Below, piece by piece: positions 7,601 to 16,349 of a stretch of DNA of 38,474 nt (position 1 is the first letter of the stretch; every line of letters begins with the position of its first letter). The position numbers were made by a program, and so were the translations under genes. This DNA is from Thauera sp. (GTDB lineage: Bacteria > Pseudomonadota > Gammaproteobacteria > Burkholderiales > Rhodocyclaceae), in the NCBI GenBank assembly GCA_030603925.1, contig JAUVWV010000004.1:1-38474 (forward strand). The letters are read 5' to 3'. The notes under the pieces are model-generated. The model had not been told where the DNA came from. It did not search any database and worked only from the letters and a program-made list of their open reading frames with translations.

Positions 7601-10546
7601 TGCGAGGTCAGCGGCGTGATGCTGCCCAATGACAGTGTGAGTTTCCAGGTCCTGCTCGATGCCGAGCAGCGCGGTGTCTACACCAACCACCTGGTGGCCC
7701 GTTCGCAGGAGCACCGCGATGGGCTGGCCGACCCCAATCCGGCCAATGACCGCGAGCCGGAGAACACCACGGTCCGCATCCAGGCCGACGTCGAAGTGGT
7801 GGAGAAGACCGCTTCGCTGGCCACCGTCGCGGTGCTGCTGCCTTTCGACTACAGCGTCGTGGTGCGCAACAACGGCCCCAACGAGGCGCTCGGCGTCCAG
7901 CTCGCCGACAACCTGCCTGCAGGCATGGTGCTGACCGGCCCGCCGGTCGTGACCGTCGAGGCCGGCAGTTTCGAAACCACCGCCTGCTCGGGCGTGGCCG
8001 GCGAAGCGGCCGTGCGCTGCGAGTTCGGTACGGTGAGCAGCGGCGCGCGTGCCAGCGTCACCATCCCGGTACGCATCCTCAGCTGGACCGGGGCGACGGT
8101 CTCCAACACCGCCGTCGTCTCGGCCAACAACCTGACCTACGACAGCGATCCGGCCAACAACGACAAGACCATCGTGGTCAACGTGCAGCGCCTGACCCTG
8201 GGTGGCCGGGTGTTCCAGAAGGCCGATCCGGCGCAGCCGGCCGATCCGTTCAATGCCGTCACCGATGCACCGATCGGCGGTATCGCCATCACCGTGTCGG
8301 GTGCCGACATCGCCGGCAATCCGGTCGACATCACCCGGCTGACCGAAGCGGACGGCAGCTATTCTTTCGACCTGCCGCCGAGCGACCCGGCCGGCTATAC
8401 CGTCACCCGCGGCAACGTGCCGATGAGCGTGGATGCAGCCGGTGCCCACCTGGGCAGCGGCCCGGCCACGCCCGGCGCGGTGTCCGCTGCGGACCGGAGC
8501 GGCGGCATCGTGCTCGACGACAACGGCGTCGACTACGACTTCTGGGTGGCCTCGAACGACATCACCCTGATGCCGCCGACGGTGAGCGGCTATGTGTACT
8601 TCGACCGCAACCGCAACCGCGTGCGTCCCTCGGTGCCCGATCAGGATCCGCTGGTGCAGGGCTGGACGGTCACCCTGTGGGCGGATCTGGTTGGCGGCGG
8701 GCGCGAGGAGGTGTGCCGTCTGCAGACCGACCAGTACGGCTTCTACCAGTTCGACAACGTGCGCTGCAATGCGGCCGGCTACGACCAGTGGCGCCTCACC
8801 GGCCTGCCGACCAGCGGTAGCACGCCAGCGGGCTACGCCGCGGCGATTGCCGATTTCAGCATCGAGTTCTCCAGCGAGGACGGCATGGCCGGCATGCCGC
8901 AGTCCGGCGGTGGCGCCGGTACCGAGCAGCCGCGCAGCATCACCGGCATCACGCTGAACCCGGGGCAGAACATCACCGAGCAGAACCTGCCCATCGACCC
9001 CGCCGGCGTCGTCTACGACGCGCTCACCCGCCAGCCGGTGTCCGGCGCGCAGGTCTTCTTCGAGGATGAGAACGGCGTTGCGGTCGCCCCTGCCTGCCTG
9101 ATCGGCGGCCTCAATCCCATCGTCACCAATGGCAGCGGGATCTACCAGTTCCTGCTCGACACCTCCGATCCGGTCGCCTGCGCGGCGTACATCCATGCCG
9201 CGCCGCGCGAGTACTCGCTTCGTGTGGTGCCGCCGGCCGGCTACCTGCCCGGGCCGTCGGAGCTCATTCCGGTGTGCGCGAACGCACTCGACGTCGGCAA
9301 CCCCGGCCCCTTCGACGTGCAGAACAGCGACGATCCGCCGCCCGAGGCCGCCGTGCAGCACGATCCGGCCCTGTGTCCGGCGAGCACCGCGGGGTTCAAT
9401 CCGGTCAACCAGGCCAGCACCCAGTACTACTTCCGCTTCAACCTGACGACCTCCGGCGGCGGTGCGTCGGGCGACGTGCTGCGCAACCACATTCCGCTCG
9501 ATCCCGTGCTCGGCGGTGCGCTGCGCATCGTCAAGACCACCCCGCTGGTGAATGTCACCAAGGGCCAGGCGGTGCCATACACGATCAGCGCCACCAATAC
9601 CCTGGGCGCGGCGCTGGTGGACGTGGATGTGGTGGACCGCATGCCCGCGGGCTTCCGTTACCGCAGAGGCAGCGGCTCGGTGCGCCAGGGCGGCGGTGCG
9701 GCCTTCGTGCCGGTCGAGCCCGCGGTGTCGGGGCGTACGCTGACCTGGACGGGGCAGGACTTTGCTGCGGGCGAGGTGAAGACCTACCGCCTGGTGCTGA
9801 TGGTCGGCGCCGGTGTGGGCGAAGGGGAATACACCAACCACGCCTGGGCGATGAACAGCGCCGCGGGGTCGCGCATCTCCAACATCGGCGAGGCCACAGT
9901 GCGCATCATCCCCGACCCGCTGTTCGACTGCTCGGACATCATCGGCAAGGTATTCGACGACCGCAACGCCAACGGCTACCAGGATCAGGGCGAGCCGGGC
10001 ATTCCCAACGTCCGCGTGGTGACCGCGCGCGGCCTGCTGATCACCACCGATGCGGAAGGGCGTTTCCACGTCAAGTGCGCGGACATCCCGCAGCGCGACC
10101 GCGGCAGCAACTTCGTCATCAAGCTCGACGAGCGCACCCTGCCGTCCGGCTTCCGGGTGACCAGCGAGAACCCGCGTGACGTGCGGGTGACGCGCGGCAA
10201 GATGGTCAAGCTGAACTTCGGCGCCAGCATCCACAAGGTGTATCGCATCGAGGTCGACGGGCGCGCCTTCGGCGAGGACGACGCGCTGCTGCCCGACTGG
10301 GCCGAGCGCCTGGCGATGGTGGTGCCGGCGATGCTGGAGCGCCCCACGGTGGCACGGCTGGCTTACGCCCCCGGCGAGGAGGGCGAGGCAGTGGCCAAGC
10401 GCCGCCTGAAGGCGATGGAGCGCGAGCTGCTGCGGCTGTACCGCGAACACGAGCGCACCGACCGAGAGGAGGACGGACGACCACCCCTGATTGTTGAACA
10501 CGAAGTGATGGGCGCCGTGCTGCGCGCCGAAGGAGGCCAGCAATGA
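4688..10546 (+). CDS. Giant secreted DUF11/SdrD-like repeat protein
   Basis: 1952 residues. The ATG at 4688 is chosen over the one at 4658 because AGGAAAGGAG lies 7 nt upstream and a Sec signal peptide follows at once (RALRRGLGRRLLTGSALLAM, cleavage near 35). Eight DUF11-type Ig-like repeats fill about 36-1168, each starting like ADL.V.KS..P and holding GPD.A..V.L.DTLP variants. Three SdrD-B/carboxypeptidase-regulatory-like domains follow (about 1168-1605), then a ninth DUF11 repeat (about 1608-1741) and an SdrD-B domain with DRNANGYQDQGEPG (about 1748-1850), a likely calcium site. The tail (about 1850-1952) is charged and perhaps helical. Each of repeats 1-8 has a cysteine pair, the ninth none. 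No LPXTG, PEP-CTERM or autotransporter barrel was seen. The stop overlaps the next start by 4 nt. Probable surface or adhesin-like role; exact function unknown. Confidence 0.88.
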   Translation: MYLATCLGRALRRGLGRRLLTGSALLAMAGPAAAAADLVLNNTVDKPSARATEEVVFTITVANNGPDASTGIVLVDTLPATATYVSHTTDVGPACTHSGEAAGGTLTCNIGTLPNQAVATVTLTARITASTPATITNLAAVTADNDDDTSNNALSRNVTITSGTDLEMVLSGSADPVQSGGTLSYTASVVNNGPDAALSPRAVITLAPGFNRTGSLPGGCTQAAQVVTCNAANLASGATWNIGAISGVVAVAGPSSLSTTATASYNNGSGFDGITGNNTAVVNTQVNAGTDVGVSINRSPAGTLVLLDEFQIRLVPTYSGGLPQNLTLSANIDPAFQILGFAATNGWNCGSAGQAVTCTRADGGGANGAYNHAIGRVDIDVRAIASGANLSNTATISAASPNDDNGANDNASLNISVQAPVFDLQALKAGPTHDLRVVDGEAFAYTLRVRNNSNVGFVGQLTMTDTLPAGLRVDSYTLNGWSCSSTDDPLPVAGPATITCTRSYAPGSPLAAGATTPGVLLHTVATAAGAHANQMCVSSAAEPGYSYPADSNAGNDCQSSGITAQLSTASADIAVLKSGDPSVVAGEVLSYSLEIVNSGPASAFDVTLSDLFEDLFTGGSGNGFEGASVAAGNASFGSCTNATPANVGTRNLSCTFTELPVCTQGDNCPVVSVQVRPLANTSNGNDITRNNQACAYSSTTSDPDYGSGNNCGSHSTTVTPMADLSVAKSAAWAESPEPIAAGTNLTYTLTVRNELSGASGSNTVTLTDTLPLDLTFVSASASDGGNCATTPGAGVTTTSANRSLVCSWPSIQRNGQRTVTAVLRPDHGTQGQTLSNLVEVSSVTPEVSLANNSGAVDVPVAIAQADLATTQVDSPDPLQVGDRVTYTLTVTNYGPSVATAVRLYDSLPTSGLSFQGFQHLVGGVPTPGLPAGVSCSSQPAIGAYGAGAVPAAVYAGLNGGWNAALEAADIVCEVSGVMLPNDSVSFQVLLDAEQRGVYTNHLVARSQEHRDGLADPNPANDREPENTTVRIQADVEVVEKTASLATVAVLLPFDYSVVVRNNGPNEALGVQLADNLPAGMVLTGPPVVTVEAGSFETTACSGVAGEAAVRCEFGTVSSGARASVTIPVRILSWTGATVSNTAVVSANNLTYDSDPANNDKTIVVNVQRLTLGGRVFQKADPAQPADPFNAVTDAPIGGIAITVSGADIAGNPVDITRLTEADGSYSFDLPPSDPAGYTVTRGNVPMSVDAAGAHLGSGPATPGAVSAADRSGGIVLDDNGVDYDFWVASNDITLMPPTVSGYVYFDRNRNRVRPSVPDQDPLVQGWTVTLWADLVGGGREEVCRLQTDQYGFYQFDNVRCNAAGYDQWRLTGLPTSGSTPAGYAAAIADFSIEFSSEDGMAGMPQSGGGAGTEQPRSITGITLNPGQNITEQNLPIDPAGVVYDALTRQPVSGAQVFFEDENGVAVAPACLIGGLNPIVTNGSGIYQFLLDTSDPVACAAYIHAAPREYSLRVVPPAGYLPGPSELIPVCANALDVGNPGPFDVQNSDDPPPEAAVQHDPALCPASTAGFNPVNQASTQYYFRFNLTTSGGGASGDVLRNHIPLDPVLGGALRIVKTTPLVNVTKGQAVPYTISATNTLGAALVDVDVVDRMPAGFRYRRGSGSVRQGGGAAFVPVEPAVSGRTLTWTGQDFAAGEVKTYRLVLMVGAGVGEGEYTNHAWAMNSAAGSRISNIGEATVRIIPDPLFDCSDIIGKVFDDRNANGYQDQGEPGIPNVRVVTARGLLITTDAEGRFHVKCADIPQRDRGSNFVIKLDERTLPSGFRVTSENPRDVRVTRGKMVKLNFGASIHKVYRIEVDGRAFGEDDALLPDWAERLAMVVPAMLERPTVARLAYAPGEEGEAVAKRRLKAMERELLRLYREHERTDREEDGRPPLIVEHEVMGAVLRAEGGQQ

Positions 10547-13500
10547 AGCGCCCCGCGATGAATCTGAAACGTTCGGTGGTGGCGACGCTGACCGCCCTGG
10601 CAACCCTCTCGTCCGCCCAGGCGGTACTGGCCGGCGAGGCGTCGGCCGGCAAGCGGGTGGACAACGGTCGCAGCGAAACGCGCGGGGTGCCCGCGCCCGG
10701 CGAATGGCAACCGGCGCTGGCCTATGAGCTGCCGTCCGCGGTGTCCCATGCGGAAGCGCGCGCCATGCTGGCCGCGCAGGCCCCGGTAGAAGCCCCGCAA
10801 CTCGCGGAGGTGCTCTCCGAGCAAGGCGTGGGGGCGCTCTTCGAGTCCGGGCAGGCCGACCTGCTGCCGGCCGCGAGCGCCGCCCTGGATGCGCTGGCCG
10901 CACGTCTGCAGGGCAAGCAGGCGCTGCGCATGCAGGTGGTGGGCCATGCCGATGCGCAAAGGCTCAGCGCCCGCGCGCGGGCGCGCTTCGGCAGCAACCA
11001 GGGCCTGTCGGAGGCCCGTGCGCTGGTGGTTGCGCAGTATCTGCGCGCCCGGCTGAGTCTGCCTGCGGAGGCGGTGGCCGTATCCGGCTATGGTGACGAG
11101 CGCCCGGTGGCGAGCAACGACAATGAGGACGGCATGGCGCGCAACCGCCGGGTGGAGATCGCCGTGTGGCACACCCCGGCGGCGCAGCCCGCAGTTCAGG
11201 CCGCGGGGCCGTGCGAGGCCGACGGGCAGGCCGGCCTGCCGTTCCGCATTACCGTGGATGGGGTCCCGCTGGCCGCCGGTGAGGGCATCAATGAAGCCGA
11301 CCGCCAGCGTTGTGTGGACGTGGCCCTGGCTGCCGCCGACATCCAGGTGAAGTACGACGACCTGGCCGCCAACCCCGCGCTCAACGTGTGGGCCGAAAGC
11401 GACGTCGCCCTGCAGGGCGAGACGGTACGCTTTGCCGGCTGGAGCAACTACGCGGCATGGATCCGCAAGGCCGAGGTGCGCGTGTTCCGCCACGATGCCC
11501 GGCCGACCGGCGCTCCCCTGGCGGTGCTGCCGCTGGCCTGGGGTGGAGCTGTCGAATGGACGGTGCCGAGCGACTCCACCGACGGCTATCGCTACCTGCT
11601 GCGGGTGTATGACGAGCAGGGGCGCTACGACGAAACCGCGGAGAAGTACCTGGAAGTGGTGGCCCGCCGCCGTCCGCTGGACGACCGCGACAGCGACGCA
11701 CGCGAGGCGCTCGCCGGCTGGGGCGAGAACGCCCTGTCGCTGCGCAACATTCCGGTGCGCGGCGGCACGGTCACCGTGAGCGGGCGCAACGTGGCGCCGG
11801 GCAGCACGGTGCAGGCGCTGGGCATGAAGGTGCCGCTGGGCGACAACGGCCGCTTCGTCGAACGCCAGATCCTGCCGGCCGGCCCGCAGAGCGTGGAAGT
11901 GCAGGTCACGGGAGCGGACGGTGACCTTGCGATGTTCCGGCGCAATGTGTCGATCCCCACCGAGGACTGGTTCTACATCGCCATCGCCGACCTTACCGTG
12001 GGGCGCAACGTGGTCAATCACCGTGACCGCGCGGAGCTGATCACCGGCGACGAACGCAGCTACCGCAACGAGACCTACATCGACGGGCGCGGCGCCTTCT
12101 ACCTGAAGGGCAAGATCAGGGGCGAATGGTTGCTCACCGCTGCTGCCGATACCCGCGAGCAGCCCTTCGAGCACCTGTTCACCAACTTCACCTCGAAGGA
12201 CCCGCGCTACCTGCTGCGCAACATCGACCCGGATGCCTACTACCCGGTATATGGCGACGACAGCACCACCGTGGATGACGCACCGACCCAGGGCAAGTTC
12301 TACGTGCGCCTGGAACGCGGCGACTCGCACGTGATGTGGGGCAACTTCCAGACCGCGTGGACCGGCAGCGAGCTGGTGCAGTACTCGCGGGGTCTGTACG
12401 GTGCGCGTGGGCGCTATGTGTCGGAAGCGGCAACCGGCTTCGGCGAGCGCCGTACGCGCGCCGAACTGTTCGCCGCCGACCCCGGCACGCTGGGCGCCCG
12501 GCAGGAGTTCCGCGGCACGGGCGGTTCGCTGTACTACCTGCGCAACCAGGACGTCACCCAGGGCTCGGAGCGCATCTGGGTCGAGGTACGCGACAAGGAC
12601 TCCGGCCTGGTGGTGGAGCGCCGCCAGCTCACCCCGGCGCTGGACTACGACATCAACTACCTGCAGGGCCGCGTCATGCTGCGCGAGCCGCTGTCTTCCA
12701 CCGGCAACGGCGGCGGCACGGTGCATACCGCGGCGGTGAACGGCAATCCGCTGTACCTGGTGGTCACCTACGAGTTCGTGCCCGGCATGGAGAAGGTGGA
12801 CAACCTGACCACCGGCCTGCGCGCCACGCACTGGGTCAATGACTGGTTCCGCCTCGGCCTGACCGGGTTCCGCCAGGGCGAGGATGCGACCCGCCAGACG
12901 CTGTCCGGCGTGGATCTGCTGTTCCGGGCCGGCGCCGGCAGCAGCCTGGCGGTCGAGCTGGCGCGTTCCACCGGCGCCGGCAGCCAGACCCTGTTGTCGG
13001 CCGACGGCGGCTTCGGCTTCGACGCGCTGACCAGCGCCGGCGGCCAGGCCGATGCGAAACGGGTGGAAGGCCATGTGGACCTCGCCGACTTCAGCGACAG
13101 CGCGCGCGGCAGGGTGTCGGCATACTGGCAGGACAGGGAACGCGGCTTCTCCGGCCCCGGGCAGATTGGCCTGGGCGCAGGCGGCGAGGGCGTCACCCAG
13201 TCCGGCGCCAGCGCCCGGGTCGAGGTCGGCGAGCGCGGCGAGCTCAGCGTCAAGGCCGACCACAGCAAGAGCGATGTGCAACTGCGCAGTACTGCCGAGC
13301 TCGGCTACCGCCACCAGGTGGACGAGGAGTGGGCGGTGACCGGCGCGGTGCGCCATGACGATCGCGACCTGCGCACCCAGGGGGTCATCGTCAGCCGCGC
13401 GCTGTCCGAAGAAGGCGAGCGCACCGACGTAGCCGTGCGCGTCGACTACCAGCCGCTGAAGGAAGGCGGTGAGGCCGGCGAGCGCGAGGACTGGGAAGTG

Positions 13501-14673
13501 TACGGCTTCGTGCAGGGCACGGTGGCCAAGTCCGGCGAACGGCGCGACAACAATCGCGCCGGTCTGGGCGGGCGCTGGCAGATGAACGACCGTGTCGGCC
13601 TGCGCGCCGAAGCCTCGGGCGGCAACGGCGGGCCGGGCGGTTTGCTGGGCATGGACTACCGCATCTCCGATCGCAGCAACGCCTACCTGAACTATGTGAT
13701 GGAGACCGAAGGTACGGACTACGGCTGGCGCGGGCGGACCGGCAGCCTGGTGACCGGTGCGGACTACCGGGTCAGCGAGCAGCTGCGGGTGTTCGGCGAG
13801 AACCGCGTCGCCCACGGCGCCGGCCCGCAGGGCCTGACCCAGGCCTTCGGCGTGGATCTGGCGCCCAACGACCGCTGGACCTACGGGTTGAAGATGGAGT
13901 TCGGCCGCATCAGCGAGCCCCTGTCGGGCGACTTCCGCCGGCGTGCGGTGGGGGGCTCGGTGGCCTACAAGCATGAACGGACCAAGTACACCGGCAGCCT
14001 GGAGTATCGCGAGGACAACAACTCGTCCGGCACCGGCCGCACCTGGCTGATGCGCAACACCCTGGGTTACCAGATGGACCCGGCCTGGCGCCTGATCGGC
14101 AAGGCCAACGTGTCGCGCAGCAGCGGCACGCGCGGCAGCTTCTGGGATGGCGACTTCCACGAGATCGTGCTCGGCGCGGCCTATCGCCCGGTGGACAACG
14201 ACCGCTGGAACACCTTGTTCAAGTACACCAACTTCCACAATGTCCCGTCCTCCGGCCAGCTCTCGGCGAGCGGACGCTCGGCCGATTACGCCCAGCGCAG
14301 TCAGGTGTTCTCGGTCGATACCATCTGGGACGCCAGGCCGTGGCTGTCGCTGGGTGTGAAGTACGGCCTGCGCATCGGCGACATCAAGTTCACCAACCCG
14401 GACAGCGAGTGGTTCCGCAGTCGCGCCGATCTGCTGGTGCTGCGCGCGGACTGGCACTTCGTGCGCGAGTGGGATGCGGTGGTCGAGTGGCGGACGCTGC
14501 GCGCGAAGGAGGCGCAGGATGCGCGTGCCGGCGCGCTGCTGGCGGTGTATCGCCATATCGGGCAGAACCTGAAGATGGGGGTGGGCTACAACTTCACCAC
14601 CTATTCGGACGATCTGACCGACCTGTCCTACCGCAGCAGGGGCTGGTTCTTCAATGTGCTGGCGACCTTCTGA
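10543..14673 (+). CDS. OmpA-domain and beta-barrel outer-membrane protein
   Basis: 1376 residues. AGGAGG (10531-10536) lies six bases before the ATG. A signal peptide (about 1-30, SVVATLTALATLSSAQAVLA) precedes an OmpA/MotB-like peptidoglycan-binding domain (about 96-209) with VVGHADAQR, LSEARA, SGYGDERPVASN and MARNRRVEI. Ig-like beta-rich segments follow (about 250-465). The remainder (about 473-1376) has alternating amphipathic strands typical of a large barrel, with YYPVYGDDSTT near its start, and the protein ends in ...NVLATF; a terminal Phe is the usual BAM signal. It is translationally coupled to the DUF11 giant, so it may anchor, assemble or export it; this is inference. It is much longer than standard OmpA proteins because of the barrel. 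Confidence 0.85.
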   Translation: MKRPAMNLKRSVVATLTALATLSSAQAVLAGEASAGKRVDNGRSETRGVPAPGEWQPALAYELPSAVSHAEARAMLAAQAPVEAPQLAEVLSEQGVGALFESGQADLLPAASAALDALAARLQGKQALRMQVVGHADAQRLSARARARFGSNQGLSEARALVVAQYLRARLSLPAEAVAVSGYGDERPVASNDNEDGMARNRRVEIAVWHTPAAQPAVQAAGPCEADGQAGLPFRITVDGVPLAAGEGINEADRQRCVDVALAAADIQVKYDDLAANPALNVWAESDVALQGETVRFAGWSNYAAWIRKAEVRVFRHDARPTGAPLAVLPLAWGGAVEWTVPSDSTDGYRYLLRVYDEQGRYDETAEKYLEVVARRRPLDDRDSDAREALAGWGENALSLRNIPVRGGTVTVSGRNVAPGSTVQALGMKVPLGDNGRFVERQILPAGPQSVEVQVTGADGDLAMFRRNVSIPTEDWFYIAIADLTVGRNVVNHRDRAELITGDERSYRNETYIDGRGAFYLKGKIRGEWLLTAAADTREQPFEHLFTNFTSKDPRYLLRNIDPDAYYPVYGDDSTTVDDAPTQGKFYVRLERGDSHVMWGNFQTAWTGSELVQYSRGLYGARGRYVSEAATGFGERRTRAELFAADPGTLGARQEFRGTGGSLYYLRNQDVTQGSERIWVEVRDKDSGLVVERRQLTPALDYDINYLQGRVMLREPLSSTGNGGGTVHTAAVNGNPLYLVVTYEFVPGMEKVDNLTTGLRATHWVNDWFRLGLTGFRQGEDATRQTLSGVDLLFRAGAGSSLAVELARSTGAGSQTLLSADGGFGFDALTSAGGQADAKRVEGHVDLADFSDSARGRVSAYWQDRERGFSGPGQIGLGAGGEGVTQSGASARVEVGERGELSVKADHSKSDVQLRSTAELGYRHQVDEEWAVTGAVRHDDRDLRTQGVIVSRALSEEGERTDVAVRVDYQPLKEGGEAGEREDWEVYGFVQGTVAKSGERRDNNRAGLGGRWQMNDRVGLRAEASGGNGGPGGLLGMDYRISDRSNAYLNYVMETEGTDYGWRGRTGSLVTGADYRVSEQLRVFGENRVAHGAGPQGLTQAFGVDLAPNDRWTYGLKMEFGRISEPLSGDFRRRAVGGSVAYKHERTKYTGSLEYREDNNSSGTGRTWLMRNTLGYQMDPAWRLIGKANVSRSSGTRGSFWDGDFHEIVLGAAYRPVDNDRWNTLFKYTNFHNVPSSGQLSASGRSADYAQRSQVFSVDTIWDARPWLSLGVKYGLRIGDIKFTNPDSEWFRSRADLLVLRADWHFVREWDAVVEWRTLRAKEAQDARAGALLAVYRHIGQNLKMGVGYNFTTYSDDLTDLSYRSRGWFFNVLATF

Positions 14674-14690
14674 GGCGCGTCGCGGCAGCG

Positions 14691-14707
14691 GGGCGGCGCG
14701 GCCGCCT
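14691..14707. terminator. Candidate bidirectional hairpin between convergent genes
   Basis: GGCGGC-GCG-GCCGCC at 14692-14706 lies in the 33-bp gap between the barrel protein stop and the MocR regulator stop. No T-run follows, so intrinsic termination is uncertain. Confidence 0.3.
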
Positions 14708-16107
14708 CAGCCGCCCAGCGCCTCGCCGAGGAAACGCTCCAGCGCCGGGTGATTGGCAAACGCAACGTTCAGGCGCAGCCACGGGCTGGCCTGCATCTGC
14801 GGGCGGAACACCTTGCCTGGTGCGAGCATGATGCCGGCGCTGGCGGCGCGCGTCGCCAGCGCGGCGACGTCTTCCACGCCCGGCGGACGGGCCCACAGGA
14901 ACACCCCGCCCGTGGGCTCCAGGTAGACCTCCAGGCCGCAGCGCTCCAGCATGCGCAGACAGGCATCGGTGGCCTGCGCCAGCCGGGCCTGCAGGCGCTC
15001 GGCGTACTTGCGGTAGTGCCCGTCGGTGAGCATCTGGTAGATCAGCTGTTCGTTGAACTCGGACGAACTCACGCTGGTAAGCGTCTTCACATCGGTGAAC
15101 TCCCCCGCCAGATCGGCTCGCGCGGCGATGAAGCCCACGCGCAGGCTGCCCGAAAGGGTCTTCGAGAAGCTGCCGATCAGGATCACCCGCTGGAGCTGAT
15201 CGAGATTGGCCAGGCGGGTGGTGGTATGCGGATGAAAGTCCGCATAGGTATCGTCCTCGATGATGTGGAAGTCGTGCCGCTCGGCCAGTTGCAGGATGCG
15301 GAAGGCTTTTGCCGGCGAGAGATTGGCGCCGGTCGGGTTGTGCAGCACCGACTGGGTGAAGAACACCTTCGGGCGGTGATGCGCGAGCAGGGCTTCCATC
15401 TCGCCGACGTTCGGGCCGTCGGACTCGCGCGGCACGCCGACCAGCTTGGCGCCCTGCAGGCGCAGGTTGCCGAAGAAGTTGAAGTAGCCCGGGTCGTCCA
15501 CCAGTACGGTGTCGCCCGGTTTGATCAGGTGGCGGGCGACGATGTCCAGTGCGCGGGTCGCGCCGTCGGTCAGCACGATCTGCTCGGGCGGCGCGCCGAT
15601 ACCGAACTCGGCCAGCTTGACCTGCAACTGCTGGCGCAGCGGCAGGTAGCCCTGTGCGGTGCCGTAACCGGTGAGGCGCGCGTCGGGGCGCCGCGACAGT
15701 GCGCGCAGGTGGCGGCGCAGGCCGTCGGCGTCCAGCCATTCGCAGGGCAGCCAGCCGGCGCCTGCCTTGATCTGTCCGGGGCGGTCGTCCAGCGCCTGGC
15801 GCATCAGCCAGGCTACGTCGACGGCGCGGTCGACCGGCGCCGGCAAGGGGGTCTGGCTGCGCTCCTGGCGCGGCGCGACGTAGAAGCCCGAGCCGCGCCG
15901 CGAACGCAGATAGCCTAGCGCAACCAGGCGGTCGTAGGCTTCCACCACGGTGAAGCGGCTCACCCCCTGGGTCTCGGCGAGCCGGCGGATCGGCGGCACG
16001 CGCATGCCGGGGCGCAGGATACGGTCCTCGATCTGGTCGCGGATGCCGCCGACGATCTGTTCCACCAGCGGGGTGGGTTGGCCGTGTTCCAGACTGAGCT
16101 GCAGCAT
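14707..16107 (-). CDS. MocR/PdxR-type GntR regulator with aminotransferase domain
   Basis: 466 residues. The N-terminal GntR winged helix (about 1-75) includes RVPPIRRLAETQGVSRFTVV and LRSRRGSGFYV. The C-terminal type I aminotransferase-like domain (about 110-465) has LTDGATRALD, VDDPGYFNFF, HNPTGANLS and the PLP-lysine motif SFSKTLSGSLR. MocR proteins sense PLP or amino-acid-derived ligands and control neighbouring metabolic or transport genes. The divergent neighbour is a TetR-led RND operon, so the target is not evident here. TGTCA half-sites occur in the intergenic region (16177, 16187, 16209). The substrate is unknown. Confidence 0.9.
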   Translation of the reverse strand: MLQLSLEHGQPTPLVEQIVGGIRDQIEDRILRPGMRVPPIRRLAETQGVSRFTVVEAYDRLVALGYLRSRRGSGFYVAPRQERSQTPLPAPVDRAVDVAWLMRQALDDRPGQIKAGAGWLPCEWLDADGLRRHLRALSRRPDARLTGYGTAQGYLPLRQQLQVKLAEFGIGAPPEQIVLTDGATRALDIVARHLIKPGDTVLVDDPGYFNFFGNLRLQGAKLVGVPRESDGPNVGEMEALLAHHRPKVFFTQSVLHNPTGANLSPAKAFRILQLAERHDFHIIEDDTYADFHPHTTTRLANLDQLQRVILIGSFSKTLSGSLRVGFIAARADLAGEFTDVKTLTSVSSSEFNEQLIYQMLTDGHYRKYAERLQARLAQATDACLRMLERCGLEVYLEPTGGVFLWARPPGVEDVAALATRAASAGIMLAPGKVFRPQMQASPWLRLNVAFANHPALERFLGEALGG

Positions 16108-16270
16108 CGGACGTTCCTTGCGAAGACGGATTCGTAGGGGATCGGCCGCTTCGCATGAGGCGAGCGAGCGGCAGATTGTCAGGGAGTGTCAGCGCGTGCT
16201 GCAGGGACTGTCAAGCGATTGGTCGGCAGGTTGCGGAGCGCTGGACAGTGGATGATTCGTCGTCTAAATT

Positions 16271-16284
16271 ACTGACCAGTCAGT
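16271..16284. promoter_or_regulatory. Palindromic TetR-type operator
   Basis: ACTGAC-CA-GTCAGT is a palindrome with 6-bp arms in an AT-rich patch 65 bp upstream of the TetR start. Palindromes of this kind are common autoregulatory operators of TetR repressors that head RND pump operons. Binding is inferred. Confidence 0.65.
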
Positions 16285-16349
16285 TATTAATCCCCGCAAG
16301 AACGGCTCGCGCTGCAGCTGTGGCGCGGGCATGCCGAGGAGTGAACAGG

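Noticed and set aside
4193-10903. A 2236-codon open frame antisense to the DUF11 giant
   Set aside because: It runs opposite a clear signal-peptide-bearing repeat protein with a strong ribosome binding site. Its translation is His/Gly/Arg-rich low-complexity sequence typical of a high-GC shadow frame, and it crosses gene boundaries.
10363-14556. A 1397-codon open frame antisense to the OmpA-barrel gene
   Set aside because: Same reason: GC-driven shadow of a well-supported gene, without domains, and overlapping the other antisense frame.
16155-16349. A longer N-terminus for the TetR repressor
   Set aside because: The upstream frame crosses the palindromic operator; the ATG at 16350 has GAGGAG and the proper family start.
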